A DNA stretch of 6,584 bases from Pseudomonadota bacterium (GCA_023388335.1 JAEWGL010000191.1:1-6584); one strand, 5' to 3'; counted from the stretch's first letter, positions 1 to 5,925 are shown. Made by a program: numbers and translations. The notes: generated from the letters alone by a model not told the origin.

Positions 1-862
1 CCACCGAGGCGGAGAACTGCAAGGTGCTGACCGTGGCGAACAGCAAGGTGTGGTAGCGCACTACATCGGGGTCGGCCGGCTCACCGGTCAGCGCCTGATA
101 ATGCCGATACAGCGCGGCGAAGCTGTCACCCAAGGGTTCGTAATTGTCGCGCATGCGTGCCGAAGCCAGGTCGGCTAGCGGGTCGCCGATCATCGCAAAC
201 TCAAAGTCGTACAGCCCATGCACCTGGCCGTTTTCGAACAAAAACTGCCCCGAGTCGTACTGCACGAAACCCGGTTGGATGCGATGCTGCGGCACATTAC
301 GCCGCAGCCAGCCGAGGGCGAACTCCGCCAAGGGCTGCGCGCAGGTCTTGTTGCGCGCATACAACGGGTAGTAGGCATGCAGGCCTGCCAGGGCGATGTC
401 CTCGGCAGTGCGCGGCAACTCGATTCCCTGCTCGACAAACGGCTGCAGCGGCAACTGGTGCATGCGCGCCATGGCCGCCACCCACTGGCGCGCGACACTG
501 TGGCGCTCGGCGTCGTCCTTGGCCGTGGTGACGTCGCGGCTGCCGGGCACCAGCTCCATGATGATGGCCTGGGGGTCGTCGCACATTCCGTAGATATGCG
601 GCGCTGGTACGCCCTGCTGTCTGAGCAGCGTAAGGATATCCGCCTCGCGGCGCAGTTCCGGAAACGGGCTGACATCACCGCCGCGCTCGCCACGAATGTG
701 CAGGTGCAGGGTTTCGTCGCCGCGTTGCAGTTCCAGGTTCCAGGCCGGACGCCAGCGCAACAGGCGCTGCATGGTCGTGATCTTGCCGCCCAGAAGCCCT
801 TCGACGAAGGTGCGCAGCTTTGCCTCGACGGCGTCGGCCGTCGAGTTCTCGGTAGTTTGCAT
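1..862 (-). CDS. Phosphotransferase family protein (APH/ChoK-like kinase), C-terminus beyond window
   Basis: Read on the minus strand this gives 287 codons without a stop up to the window edge. The protein has the aminoglycoside/choline kinase fold (APH, Pfam PF01636): an N-lobe with LHLHIRGER (res. 52-60) and the helix-C-like RREADIL (71-77), a hinge IIMELVPG (100-107), a catalytic loop VQYDSGQFLF (200-209), and a metal-binding YDFEFAMIGDPLADLA segment (218-233). The catalytic Asp is D203 and the metal Asp D219. The loop departs from the usual HGDxxxxN: Q201-Y202 replace His-Gly, the loop is shorter, and Q206 stands where Asn is expected. Bacterial members of this branch often sit with acyl-CoA dehydrogenases and SDRs, and LvaA of Pseudomonas putida phosphorylates 4-hydroxyacyl-CoA, so a hydroxyacyl kinase role is more likely than antibiotic resistance (inference). 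It starts 37 bp after the preceding gene's stop, so it is probably co-transcribed. Start 862 is preferred over ATG 874 because GGAG lies 6 nt upstream of 862 while 874 has no ribosome site. Family members are usually about 340-360 residues, so roughly 55-70 are missing. Confidence 0.88.
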   Translation of the reverse strand, partial: MQTTENSTADAVEAKLRTFVEGLLGGKITTMQRLLRWRPAWNLELQRGDETLHLHIRGERGGDVSPFPELRREADILTLLRQQGVPAPHIYGMCDDPQAIIMELVPGSRDVTTAKDDAERHSVARQWVAAMARMHQLPLQPFVEQGIELPRTAEDIALAGLHAYYPLYARNKTCAQPLAEFALGWLRRNVPQHRIQPGFVQYDSGQFLFENGQVHGLYDFEFAMIGDPLADLASARMRDNYEPLGDSFAALYRHYQALTGEPADPDVVRYHTLLFATVSTLQFSASV

Positions 863-868
863 GTCGAT

Positions 869-872
869 CTCC
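869..872 (-). promoter_or_regulatory. Shine-Dalgarno site that decides the phosphotransferase start
   Basis: On the minus strand GGAG is followed by ATCGAC (6 nt) and then ATG at 862-860. The motif overlaps the upstream in-frame ATG at 874, which itself has only GC-rich, non-purine sequence before it. This supports the shorter protein beginning MQTTEN rather than MEIDMQTTEN. Confidence 0.6.
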
Positions 873-899
873 ATCAGGCGCTGAAAGCCAGCGCCGCTC

Positions 900-1349
900 T
901 CAATTGGTGTTGGCAACAGCAGCGTCAGGGCCGCCGACGTCCCCCAGCGGTACGCCTTTTTTCTTCGCCAGGTCGGCGGTATCGAGGTACTCACGCCAGG
1001 CGCAGATCAGGCCTTGTTCATCCAGTTCGTAGACCGCCACCATTGAGTGCGGCATCGGCACGCCATTGCTGACGCAGTAATCATCACGCTCGGTCATCAC
1101 CAACCGATCCGAAGACACGATGTGCCGGGTGGTGCAGCGGTTGTTCGTGACATAGCTCATCTGCCGTTCTATTTCCCGGCGCAGCGCCGCACGCCCGCGG
1201 ATCACCGGACCGCCGGGCACCCACAATTGCCACACGGCATCCTCGGCAAAGGTCGCCATGATGCGTTCGATATCCGGCCGGCTAGCGTCGGAGCCATCGC
1301 CCCAGGCTGCCAGCATGTCGAGAATGAAATGTTCCTGTTCGAGGGCCAT
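900..1349 (-). CDS. NTF2/SnoaL-fold protein, limonene-1,2-epoxide-hydrolase-like
   Basis: A 149-residue protein of the cone-shaped NTF2-like alpha+beta-barrel fold, the same length as limonene-1,2-epoxide hydrolase (LEH) of Rhodococcus. Segments align from memory: FAEDAVWQLW (34-43) with the LEH strand holding Tyr53/Asn55, MTERDDY (85-91) with the strand holding Arg99/Asp101, and AWREYLD (117-123) with GWRDYFD holding Asp132. The Arg-Asp pair survives as R88 and D90, but the water-binding residues Tyr53, Asn55 and Asp132 are replaced by W40, L42 and E120. It may therefore be a hydrolase with altered chemistry, a SnoaL-like isomerase/cyclase or a ligand-binding protein; function is not assigned. 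The start ATG has AGGAG 8 nt upstream. It begins 31 bp after the dehydrogenase stop and ends 37 bp before the kinase start, which indicates one transcript with both. No signal peptide is visible, so it should be cytoplasmic. Confidence 0.85.
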   Translation of the reverse strand: MALEQEHFILDMLAAWGDGSDASRPDIERIMATFAEDAVWQLWVPGGPVIRGRAALRREIERQMSYVTNNRCTTRHIVSSDRLVMTERDDYCVSNGVPMPHSMVAVYELDEQGLICAWREYLDTADLAKKKGVPLGDVGGPDAAVANTN

Positions 1350-1380
1350 GCAGCCGGCTCCTGTGTCGAGATGGGAAAAG

Positions 1381-2199
1381 TCAGGCCGAGGCCTGGGGCA
1401 GCAAGAAGTTACGTACCACCGGCACCATCGGCGTGCCGCAGCTCATGCCGCCGTCGACGCGCATCAAGGTGCCGTTGACGTAGGCGGCATCGTCACTGGC
1501 CAGGAACGCAGCCATCGCGGCAATGTCGCGCGGCTCGCCCAACTGGGGTACGTTCTGCAGGTCGAGGAAGGCCGTCTGCATGGCCTCATTGGCCCAGCTT
1601 TCCATGGCGGGCGTACGAATCACGCCGGGCAGGATGCCGTTGCAGCGGATGCCGCGTTTGCCAAATGTCGCAGCGATGGTTTGCACGTACCAGTTCAACG
1701 CGGCCTTGGATGCGCCATAGCTGAACTGCGAGATCTCGCCGGCAATCGAGCTGGTGGAAGAGGTAAACAGAATCGAGCCACTGCCCTGGGCGAGCATGTG
1801 CGGCAATGCGTATTTGCACGCCAGTACCCCGCCCAGCACGTTCACGCGCATGCAGTCGTAGAACAGCTCGGTATTAAAGTTGATGAAGTCGATATCACGG
1901 GTGGTCGCCGGGTTGCGATACACCGCATTGTTGAACAGCACGTCGATATGCCCGAAGGTCTGCGCCGTGGTCTCGATCATCTGCCGCAGCTGGTTTTCGT
2001 CGCCGACATCGACCTCCAGGGCCAAGGCGTGCGTGCCGATTTGCGCGGCTACGGCCTGGGCCGATTCGAGGAACAGGTCAGTCACCACCACTGTGGCGCC
2101 CTCCTCGGCAAACCGTAATGCCGAGGCGCGGCCGATGCCGCTGCCTGCGCCGGTTATCACGCAGACTTTGCCATCCAGGCGGTTTGAAAGCTGGCTCAT
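1381..2199 (-). CDS. Short-chain dehydrogenase/reductase (classical SDR)
   Basis: A 272-residue NAD(P)-dependent oxidoreductase of the classical SDR family, with one Rossmann domain filling the whole length. Visible motifs: TGAGSGIG (res. 16-23) for cofactor binding; D41 at the end of beta-2, which favours NAD(H) over NADP(H); DVGD (64-67); NNAV (90-93), a variant of the usual NNAG; and the catalytic tetrad N120, S148, Y161 and K165 within the YGASK signature. N187 and P191-G192 lie in the cofactor loop. It should oxidise an alcohol or reduce a ketone in the cytoplasm; the substrate is unknown. The start at 2199 (MSQLSNRL) is chosen because GAGA lies about 8 nt upstream; an in-frame TTG at 2214 would add five residues (MREYF) but has no ribosome site. 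It lies downstream of a likely terminator and 31 bp upstream of the NTF2-fold gene, with which it is probably co-transcribed. Confidence 0.93.
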   Translation of the reverse strand: MSQLSNRLDGKVCVITGAGSGIGRASALRFAEEGATVVVTDLFLESAQAVAAQIGTHALALEVDVGDENQLRQMIETTAQTFGHIDVLFNNAVYRNPATTRDIDFINFNTELFYDCMRVNVLGGVLACKYALPHMLAQGSGSILFTSSTSSIAGEISQFSYGASKAALNWYVQTIAATFGKRGIRCNGILPGVIRTPAMESWANEAMQTAFLDLQNVPQLGEPRDIAAMAAFLASDDAAYVNGTLMRVDGGMSCGTPMVPVVRNFLLPQASA

Positions 2200-2220
2200 A
2201 AAGTATTCTCGCAATCAGGT

Positions 2221-2248
2221 AAAAAAACGGCGCCCCGCACGACGCCGT
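2221..2248 (-). terminator. Intrinsic terminator after the DUF1329 gene
   Basis: On the minus strand ACGGCG pairs with CGCCGT (plus-strand arms 2227-2232 and 2243-2248). Two further inner pairs (one G-U, one C-G) leave a 6-nt loop, and an uninterrupted run of T follows (A-run 2221-2226 on the plus strand). The hairpin lies 14 bp after the DUF1329 stop and about 20 bp before the SDR start. It should end or attenuate the outer-membrane gene transcript before the enzyme genes. Confidence 0.75.
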
Positions 2249-2262
2249 AAAGGAGCGTCGGG

Positions 2263-4008
2263 TCAGCGCGTCTGGCCGCCGGCGATGGTCTGTGGGTTGG
2301 CCTCGCGCTCGGAAACCGGCGCAGCGCGGTAGCGTGTCGGGCCGTTGCCGAACATGCCGTATTGGTCACGGGTGAAGTCGTACAGCGCGTAGGAATCCTG
2401 CTGCGGGTTGTTGGGCTTGCCGTAGGCCTCGATGTTGAACTGCGAGCCGGTACGGAACAGCGCACCGCTGTCATCCCAGGCGTCATACACCGCAGCGCCG
2501 AAGGTGTCCTCGTCGATGTAGTAGCGGCGCTTCTTGTGGGCATGACGCACACCGTCCTTGCGGGTCGCGTCAACCACCCACACCCGGTGCAATTCCCAAC
2601 GCTCGCAATCGGGGTTGATGTGCTTGGGCATGAGTTTCTTATCCATGTCGCAGCCCCATTTCAGCGTGTAGTTGCTGTAGGGAATGAACATCTCCTGCTT
2701 GCCCACCAGCTTCCAGTCGAAGCGATCCATTTTTCCAGAGAACAGGAAGATTTCGTCATAGAACGCCACCCCGCCAAACGCCGAGTTGGGGGTGTCGTAG
2801 TTGAATTCCGGGGCCTTGCGCACACGCCGCTGGCCGGTGCTGTAGCTCCAGGCATAACGCGCGTTGGCGACGGGATCCAGATAGTCCCAATAACCAGAGG
2901 CCTGCCCGGCCGTGCGCGCCGGTGCGACGATAAACGACCAGATACGCTGGGCGATCTTCGGATCGCGCCCCGCCACGTCCATTTGATAGAAGGGCTTTTC
3001 ACCGGTGGAGCGGTTGGTGTTGGTCAGCGTCGGGTGACCCTGGTTGACCACATAGGCGCTGTGGTTCCAGTCCCAGCCGTTGACCCCCTGATAGTTGAGG
3101 ATGTAGTTCCACATCACCTCGCGCCCATCCTTGGGCAGCGGGAATGGCAGCCCACCGCGGCAACCCTCGCTGATCGACAAGCCATCGTTTTCGGTCCGAC
3201 AATCCTGACGACTGGCGTTGCGCTGGCTGGCAGCCAGGAAATTGGCCGGAAACGTCGCCGTACGGTGAGTGGGGTACACCTCCAGGTAATACGTCGTCGG
3301 GTTCTGCTTAAGCAACTGCACCTGCCCGGCGGCCAACTGATCCTTGTACTGATCAACGTTCGCAGCCGTAATGCGCAAGCGCGGCTTCTCCCCGGCAAAC
3401 GGATTGGGCCAATTCCCATCACCCGGCACTAACCCCGCCGGCACCTTCAAACCCCCGTCATACGCCGGAATCGTCCCCGCCGCATTTCCTGCCACAATCG
3501 CACCAAACGGCGTGAGCTTGCCCCCAAGATCGGCAACCGAATAGCCATCATCCGCTGCTGCAGAAGCAGCGAAAACTAAAGCCAACAAACCAGCACTCAC
3601 ACCACTGACAATCCTTACAAAATCAGCTAGACACCCAGCCACCTGCAGATGCAGATGCCCCAGCTTTTGATCTGGCTTTTGCTCTGCTTCTGATCTCAAC
3701 CGCCCCCTAAAACCACGCTGCCCGAACGCAGGCTTGAATCCGTGGGCCCACGGATTCAAGCCTGCGTTCGGGCATGTCGAGCTTAGGTGAGACACCGATC
3801 GGTGGGTCGAGGACCTTTTGGTTGCTTTTGGGTCCTTCCAAAAGTGACCCACTGTAAGAGCGGAACCATAAGCCGCCGTTACCGCAGCAACGGATATGTA
3901 CTCCGTCGCAGCATTCAGACCGACCGACACACCGCTATCGCGAGCAAGCCTGCTCCCACATTTGGGCCGAGGTGAATCAGCAACCAATCCTTCGAAATCA
4001 ACCGTCAT
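2263..4008 (-). CDS. DUF1329 family protein with in-frame repeat insertion at its N-terminus
   Basis: The protein from about residue 150 on is a full DUF1329 domain protein (Pfam PF07044, related to the LolA/LolB outer-membrane lipoprotein-sorting fold). Family hallmarks are present: LTPFGAIVAGNAAGTIPAYDGGL near the mature start, GLPFPLPKDGREVMWN, FYDEIFLFSGKMDRFDWKLVGK, and ERWELHRVWVVDAT followed by RRYYIDEDTF. Such proteins are periplasmic or membrane-associated and are usually encoded beside a DUF1302 barrel, as here (47-bp gap), suggesting a joint role in moving a hydrophobic substrate. The ATG at 4008 has a good GGAGAG site 4 nt away. Residues 12-129 derive from a repeat element (3628-3974), which pushes the signal-peptide core (IVSGVSAGLLALVFAASAAA, 133-152) far from the start. 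Without those 118 codons the protein would be 463 residues, normal for the family. Translation might instead restart at GTG 3642 (459 residues, beginning VAGCLADFVR), but I see no good ribosome site there. If neither product is exported, the gene is effectively broken. Confidence 0.75.
   Translation of the reverse strand: MTVDFEGLVADSPRPKCGSRLARDSGVSVGLNAATEYISVAAVTAAYGSALTVGHFWKDPKATKRSSTHRSVSHLSSTCPNAGLNPWAHGFKPAFGQRGFRGRLRSEAEQKPDQKLGHLHLQVAGCLADFVRIVSGVSAGLLALVFAASAAADDGYSVADLGGKLTPFGAIVAGNAAGTIPAYDGGLKVPAGLVPGDGNWPNPFAGEKPRLRITAANVDQYKDQLAAGQVQLLKQNPTTYYLEVYPTHRTATFPANFLAASQRNASRQDCRTENDGLSISEGCRGGLPFPLPKDGREVMWNYILNYQGVNGWDWNHSAYVVNQGHPTLTNTNRSTGEKPFYQMDVAGRDPKIAQRIWSFIVAPARTAGQASGYWDYLDPVANARYAWSYSTGQRRVRKAPEFNYDTPNSAFGGVAFYDEIFLFSGKMDRFDWKLVGKQEMFIPYSNYTLKWGCDMDKKLMPKHINPDCERWELHRVWVVDATRKDGVRHAHKKRRYYIDEDTFGAAVYDAWDDSGALFRTGSQFNIEAYGKPNNPQQDSYALYDFTRDQYGMFGNGPTRYRAAPVSEREANPQTIAGGQTR
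3719..3774. repeat. Perfect 56-bp palindrome with no spacer
   Basis: The left arm 3719-3746 (starting TGCCCGAACGCAGGCTTG) and right arm 3747-3774 are exact reverse complements over 28 bp, centred on GGGCCC, with zero loop. The match breaks at 3718/3775. In RNA from either strand this would be a very stable hairpin. It lies inside the repeat element and inside the formal reading frame of the DUF1329 gene. Confidence 0.95.
3929..3964. repeat. REP-type hairpin unit
   Basis: The plus strand reads ACACCGCTATCGCGAGCAAG and continues CCTGCTCCCACA. Within it GAGCA (3942-3946) pairs with TGCTC (3951-3955) around an AGCC loop. This is the short extragenic palindrome very common in fluorescens-group Pseudomonas, on the opposite strand readable as TGTGGGAGCAGGCTTGCTCG. 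It forms the right end of the inserted element. Confidence 0.7.
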
Positions 4009-4055
4009 AACGCTCTCCGTTCAAGTGAAGTCGCTGCATTACTTTGCAAGGAGTA

Positions 4056-5726
4056 TCAGAAGGCAGTACTGAGGCTCAGCGACACCCAATTACGGTCCGT
4101 AAGCCCTACATCCCCGCTCCCCCCAACCACCGTCTTACCCATCCCTGGCACATTCGCGTACTTACGCTCACTGCCATAACCGATGTATGACAAGGTCACA
4201 TCAAAGCGCTCGTCATAGGTCCCTTTGATCCCGACCTTCCAGGTGTATTTGCCTTCGCTTCCACCGCCCGTGGCAGCATTGCCGTAAACGCCGTAGTCCA
4301 CACTCATCGGCGCAGACAGGTTCCAGCCGGGAAATACCCCCAGCCATTGCGGCGTGAAACTGACCGCCATGCCGACATAGTTTTTGGTCGCACAGCCATA
4401 ATGCTTGTCCTGCCCGGCCGGGCACCCGCCGTACCCCTCGCCCTTGAACACTTCCGCGTGTTCAGTCACCCGTTGCACATGGCTGAACGCGGTCTCGACG
4501 ATCAGGTTGCCGGTGTCGAAATACGCCGTGCGCGGCAGCAACCACAAGCCGTTGACCACCATGTGCCAGGTATCGCCACGGGCGCCTTCGTTATCGACGG
4601 TGCTGATGTTGCTGGAGATCAGCGAAGTGTTCTGCCGGTACGACAGGTCCACGCCCAGGGAGCCGCCGCCCAGCAGCGGCCCGGCGGAAAAGCCCAGGCC
4701 GTAGAGCTTGACATCCTTGGGATACACGTAACGCGCAAAGGTCGGCGCCACTTGCAGGCCCCAGGGGTTGTAGTCGGCAAATTCGCGGTAGTACAGGCTC
4801 ACATCCGAGTGCAGCCAGTCCAGGCTGTAGGTGCCCATCACGCCCCAGTTGCCGGCGTTTTTAGGCTTGAGCGGGTCCACCAGAGGCCGCGTCACACCGT
4901 TGAGCAACGGCAACTGGTTCGGCCCCTGCAACGCCACGTCGGCCGAGGCCAGGTAGGTGCCGCCCTCCGGTGCCCGGGTGGTGTCCCACTCGAAAAAATA
5001 TTGCGCCGCCACCGACAACTTGTCGGTGATTTGCGCCTGGGTGGACAGCTGCGTCAGCGGCAGGAAGATCTCGCGGGTTTCGGTCCCCGGGTTGCTCACG
5101 GCCTTGCGCCCGTCCAACGGTGCCTGCGAGTAGGAGATCGCGTGCCCGGCGATCAACAGGCCGTTGCCCCAATACACGGTATGGCGCCCGGCGCGCACAC
5201 TGACCGGAATTTCACCCAGGTCAAACCGGGTGAACGCGAAGGCGTCCAGCAATTCGCCACTGGGACCACGGTGATAGCGCTTGGTAAAGCCGGAATAGTG
5301 ACCATCGCGGTAGCTGGGCGTGCTCGGACCGGGAACGGCGCCGGGGTAATAGACATTGCCGTCGGTGGTCTTAACGTCGGTATCGTCATAAGCCTGGTCG
5401 TACCACGCCGCGCCACTGATGCGCACACCGTGATATTGCCTGTAGGCCACCTCCAGTTCGCTCATCAGGTCGACGCGGTTGGTCACCACGTCGCCGCGAT
5501 CGAACTTGGCATCCGACTCGTCATAGCTCGCGTTACGCGCCAGCGCCGAGTCGCGTGCCTCGGCCCGCAGGCCCAGGTTGTAACGCACGGTATTGTCCCA
5601 GCGGGCAGACAAGTCCGGGTTGCCGGTATCGATCTCGGCAGCCTGGGTCATACCGGCGGACACGGCTCCGGTACTCAGGCTGATCCAGAGAGCCAGCCGC
5701 AGCGGCTTCAGTTTTGGGTTGCTCAT
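4056..5726 (-). CDS. DUF1302 family outer-membrane beta-barrel protein
   Basis: A 556-residue protein with a clear Sec signal peptide: basic n-region (K5, K7, R10), hydrophobic core LALWISLSTGAVSAGM, and likely cleavage after TQAA (res. 27-30) before EIDTGNPDLS. The mature start SARWDNTVRYNLG is typical of DUF1302 (Pfam PF06980). The rest alternates polar and aromatic residues as in a beta-barrel and ends in a C-terminal Phe (LSLSTAF), the signal for outer-membrane insertion. Two cysteines ten residues apart (about 435 and 445, GGCPAG and YGCATK) could form a disulfide in an external loop. It is presumably a channel or transporter for a hydrophobic substrate working with the DUF1329 protein encoded 47 bp downstream. 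ATG 5726 is chosen because GGGAG lies 5 nt upstream and the signal peptide begins there; the open frame continues upstream to 6398 but crosses the divergent gene and is not a credible extension. It is the first gene of the minus-strand operon. Confidence 0.93.
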   Translation of the reverse strand: MSNPKLKPLRLALWISLSTGAVSAGMTQAAEIDTGNPDLSARWDNTVRYNLGLRAEARDSALARNASYDESDAKFDRGDVVTNRVDLMSELEVAYRQYHGVRISGAAWYDQAYDDTDVKTTDGNVYYPGAVPGPSTPSYRDGHYSGFTKRYHRGPSGELLDAFAFTRFDLGEIPVSVRAGRHTVYWGNGLLIAGHAISYSQAPLDGRKAVSNPGTETREIFLPLTQLSTQAQITDKLSVAAQYFFEWDTTRAPEGGTYLASADVALQGPNQLPLLNGVTRPLVDPLKPKNAGNWGVMGTYSLDWLHSDVSLYYREFADYNPWGLQVAPTFARYVYPKDVKLYGLGFSAGPLLGGGSLGVDLSYRQNTSLISSNISTVDNEGARGDTWHMVVNGLWLLPRTAYFDTGNLIVETAFSHVQRVTEHAEVFKGEGYGGCPAGQDKHYGCATKNYVGMAVSFTPQWLGVFPGWNLSAPMSVDYGVYGNAATGGGSEGKYTWKVGIKGTYDERFDVTLSYIGYGSERKYANVPGMGKTVVGGSGDVGLTDRNWVSLSLSTAF

Positions 5727-5775
5727 CAACACTCCCGTCACATTATTGTTATTGGCAGCCGAGGGCTGTGGGTTT

Positions 5776-5819
5776 CGTTGTGAACAGCAGTAAACGGTAC
5801 GCGGCGACGCCTCACAACG
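5776..5819. repeat. Inverted repeat CGTTGTGA/TCACAACG around the minus-strand promoter
   Basis: CGTTGTGA at 5776-5783 and TCACAACG at 5812-5819 are a perfect 8-bp inverted repeat separated by 28 bp. The right arm contains the candidate -35 and the left arm the expected transcription start of the DUF1302 promoter, so a factor bound to both could block it. An 8-bp match at this spacing could occur by chance in a region this size. Confidence 0.35.
5789..5817 (-). promoter_or_regulatory. Candidate sigma-70 promoter for the DUF1302 operon
   Basis: On the minus strand TTGTGA (5817-5812) and TTTACT (5794-5789) are separated by 17 bp; each matches four of six consensus bases. Predicted initiation near 5782 gives a leader of about 55 nt before the ATG at 5726. 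The weak -35 fits a promoter needing an activator, and a direct repeat lies just upstream of it. Confidence 0.4.
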
Positions 5820-5825
5820 CGCAAC

Positions 5826-5862
5826 GCTATTGCCCAAGTGCGTTTTGCTATTGCTCAAATGC
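5826..5862 (-). promoter_or_regulatory. Two-copy direct repeat, AraC/XylS-type operator candidate
   Basis: GCTATTGCCCAAGTGC (5826-5841) and GCTATTGCTCAAATGC (5847-5862) match at 14 of 16 bases with a 21-bp period, two helical turns. On the minus strand each reads (C/T)GCA-N6-CAATA, resembling the TGCA-N6-GGNTA half-site and 21-bp spacing of XylS sites. The pair ends about 9 bp upstream of the candidate -35, the usual position for such an activator. No regulator gene lies within the window. Confidence 0.5.
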
Positions 5863-5883
5863 AGCCGCCCCGACGCGCGCGTC

Positions 5884-5908
5884 CAGGTATCTGAAAAGCC
5901 AATACCTG
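5884..5908. promoter_or_regulatory. Inverted repeat CAGGTAT-N11-ATACCTG, operator candidate for the plus-strand gene
   Basis: CAGGTAT (5884-5890) and ATACCTG (5902-5908) are perfect 7-bp arms 18 bp apart centre to centre. They lie 17 bp upstream of a candidate -35 for the oxidoreductase gene. The symmetry suits a dimeric regulator; which family cannot be told. Confidence 0.35.
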
Positions 5909-5925
5909 CGGGGTGTTTTTGTGAT

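Larger units (their letters stand above)
3628..3974. mobile_element. Non-autonomous Pseudomonas repeat element (MITE/REP-like), ~347 bp
   Basis: This stretch does not read as coding on either strand and is built from short structured repeats. In plus-strand order they are: GCAGAT twice near 3645; near-tandem 12-bp units GCTTTTGATCTG and GCTTTTGCTCTG at 3663-3686 with a third degenerate unit; a perfect 56-bp palindrome (3719-3774); an inverted repeat CTTTTGG/CCAAAAG at 3825-3831 and 3838-3844; a small hairpin CCGTT/AACGG at 3876-3893; and a REP-type hairpin near 3942-3955. From memory, text such as the stretch around 3815-3900 recurs in many intergenic regions of fluorescens-group genomes. No transposase is encoded, so it must have been mobilised in trans or arisen by recombination. 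The exact ends are inferred from the flanking direct repeat. Confidence 0.65.
3621..3981. repeat. 7-bp direct repeat AATCAGC flanking the inserted element (putative target-site duplication)
   Basis: AATCAGC occurs at 3621-3627 and again at 3975-3981, immediately outside the repeat element. Deleting one copy plus the 347 bp between them removes 354 bp, exactly 118 codons, and joins MTVDFEGLVAD to FVRIVSGVSAG in frame. That makes it a plausible insertion footprint. Seven matching bases alone could be chance; the restored family length is the stronger argument. Confidence 0.5.

Noticed and set aside
872..874. ATG 874 as the phosphotransferase start
   Set aside because: It lacks an upstream ribosome site and overlaps the GGAG that fits the next ATG at 862.
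218..2118. Plus-strand open frames of about 284 and 286 codons
   Set aside because: They lie opposite the kinase, NTF2-fold and SDR genes, all with strong family motifs, and show only the composition expected of complementary GC-rich coding DNA.
2362..3432. 356-codon plus-strand open frame
   Set aside because: Antisense shadow of the DUF1329 gene; no recognisable motif, and the minus-strand frame is a clear family member.
3787..3975. 62-codon plus-strand frame within the repeat element
   Set aside because: It reads through REP and hairpin sequence, has no ribosome site, and a peptide reading here is expected by chance.
3640..3975. CRISPR-like array
   Set aside because: The repeats are hairpins and short tandem units of differing sequence, not regularly spaced identical repeats with unique spacers, and no cas gene is present.
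4347..5783. 478-codon plus-strand open frame
   Set aside because: It is antisense to the DUF1302 gene in GC-rich DNA, rich in Arg/His/Val/Gly/Ala with no domain pattern or ribosome site; a shadow frame.
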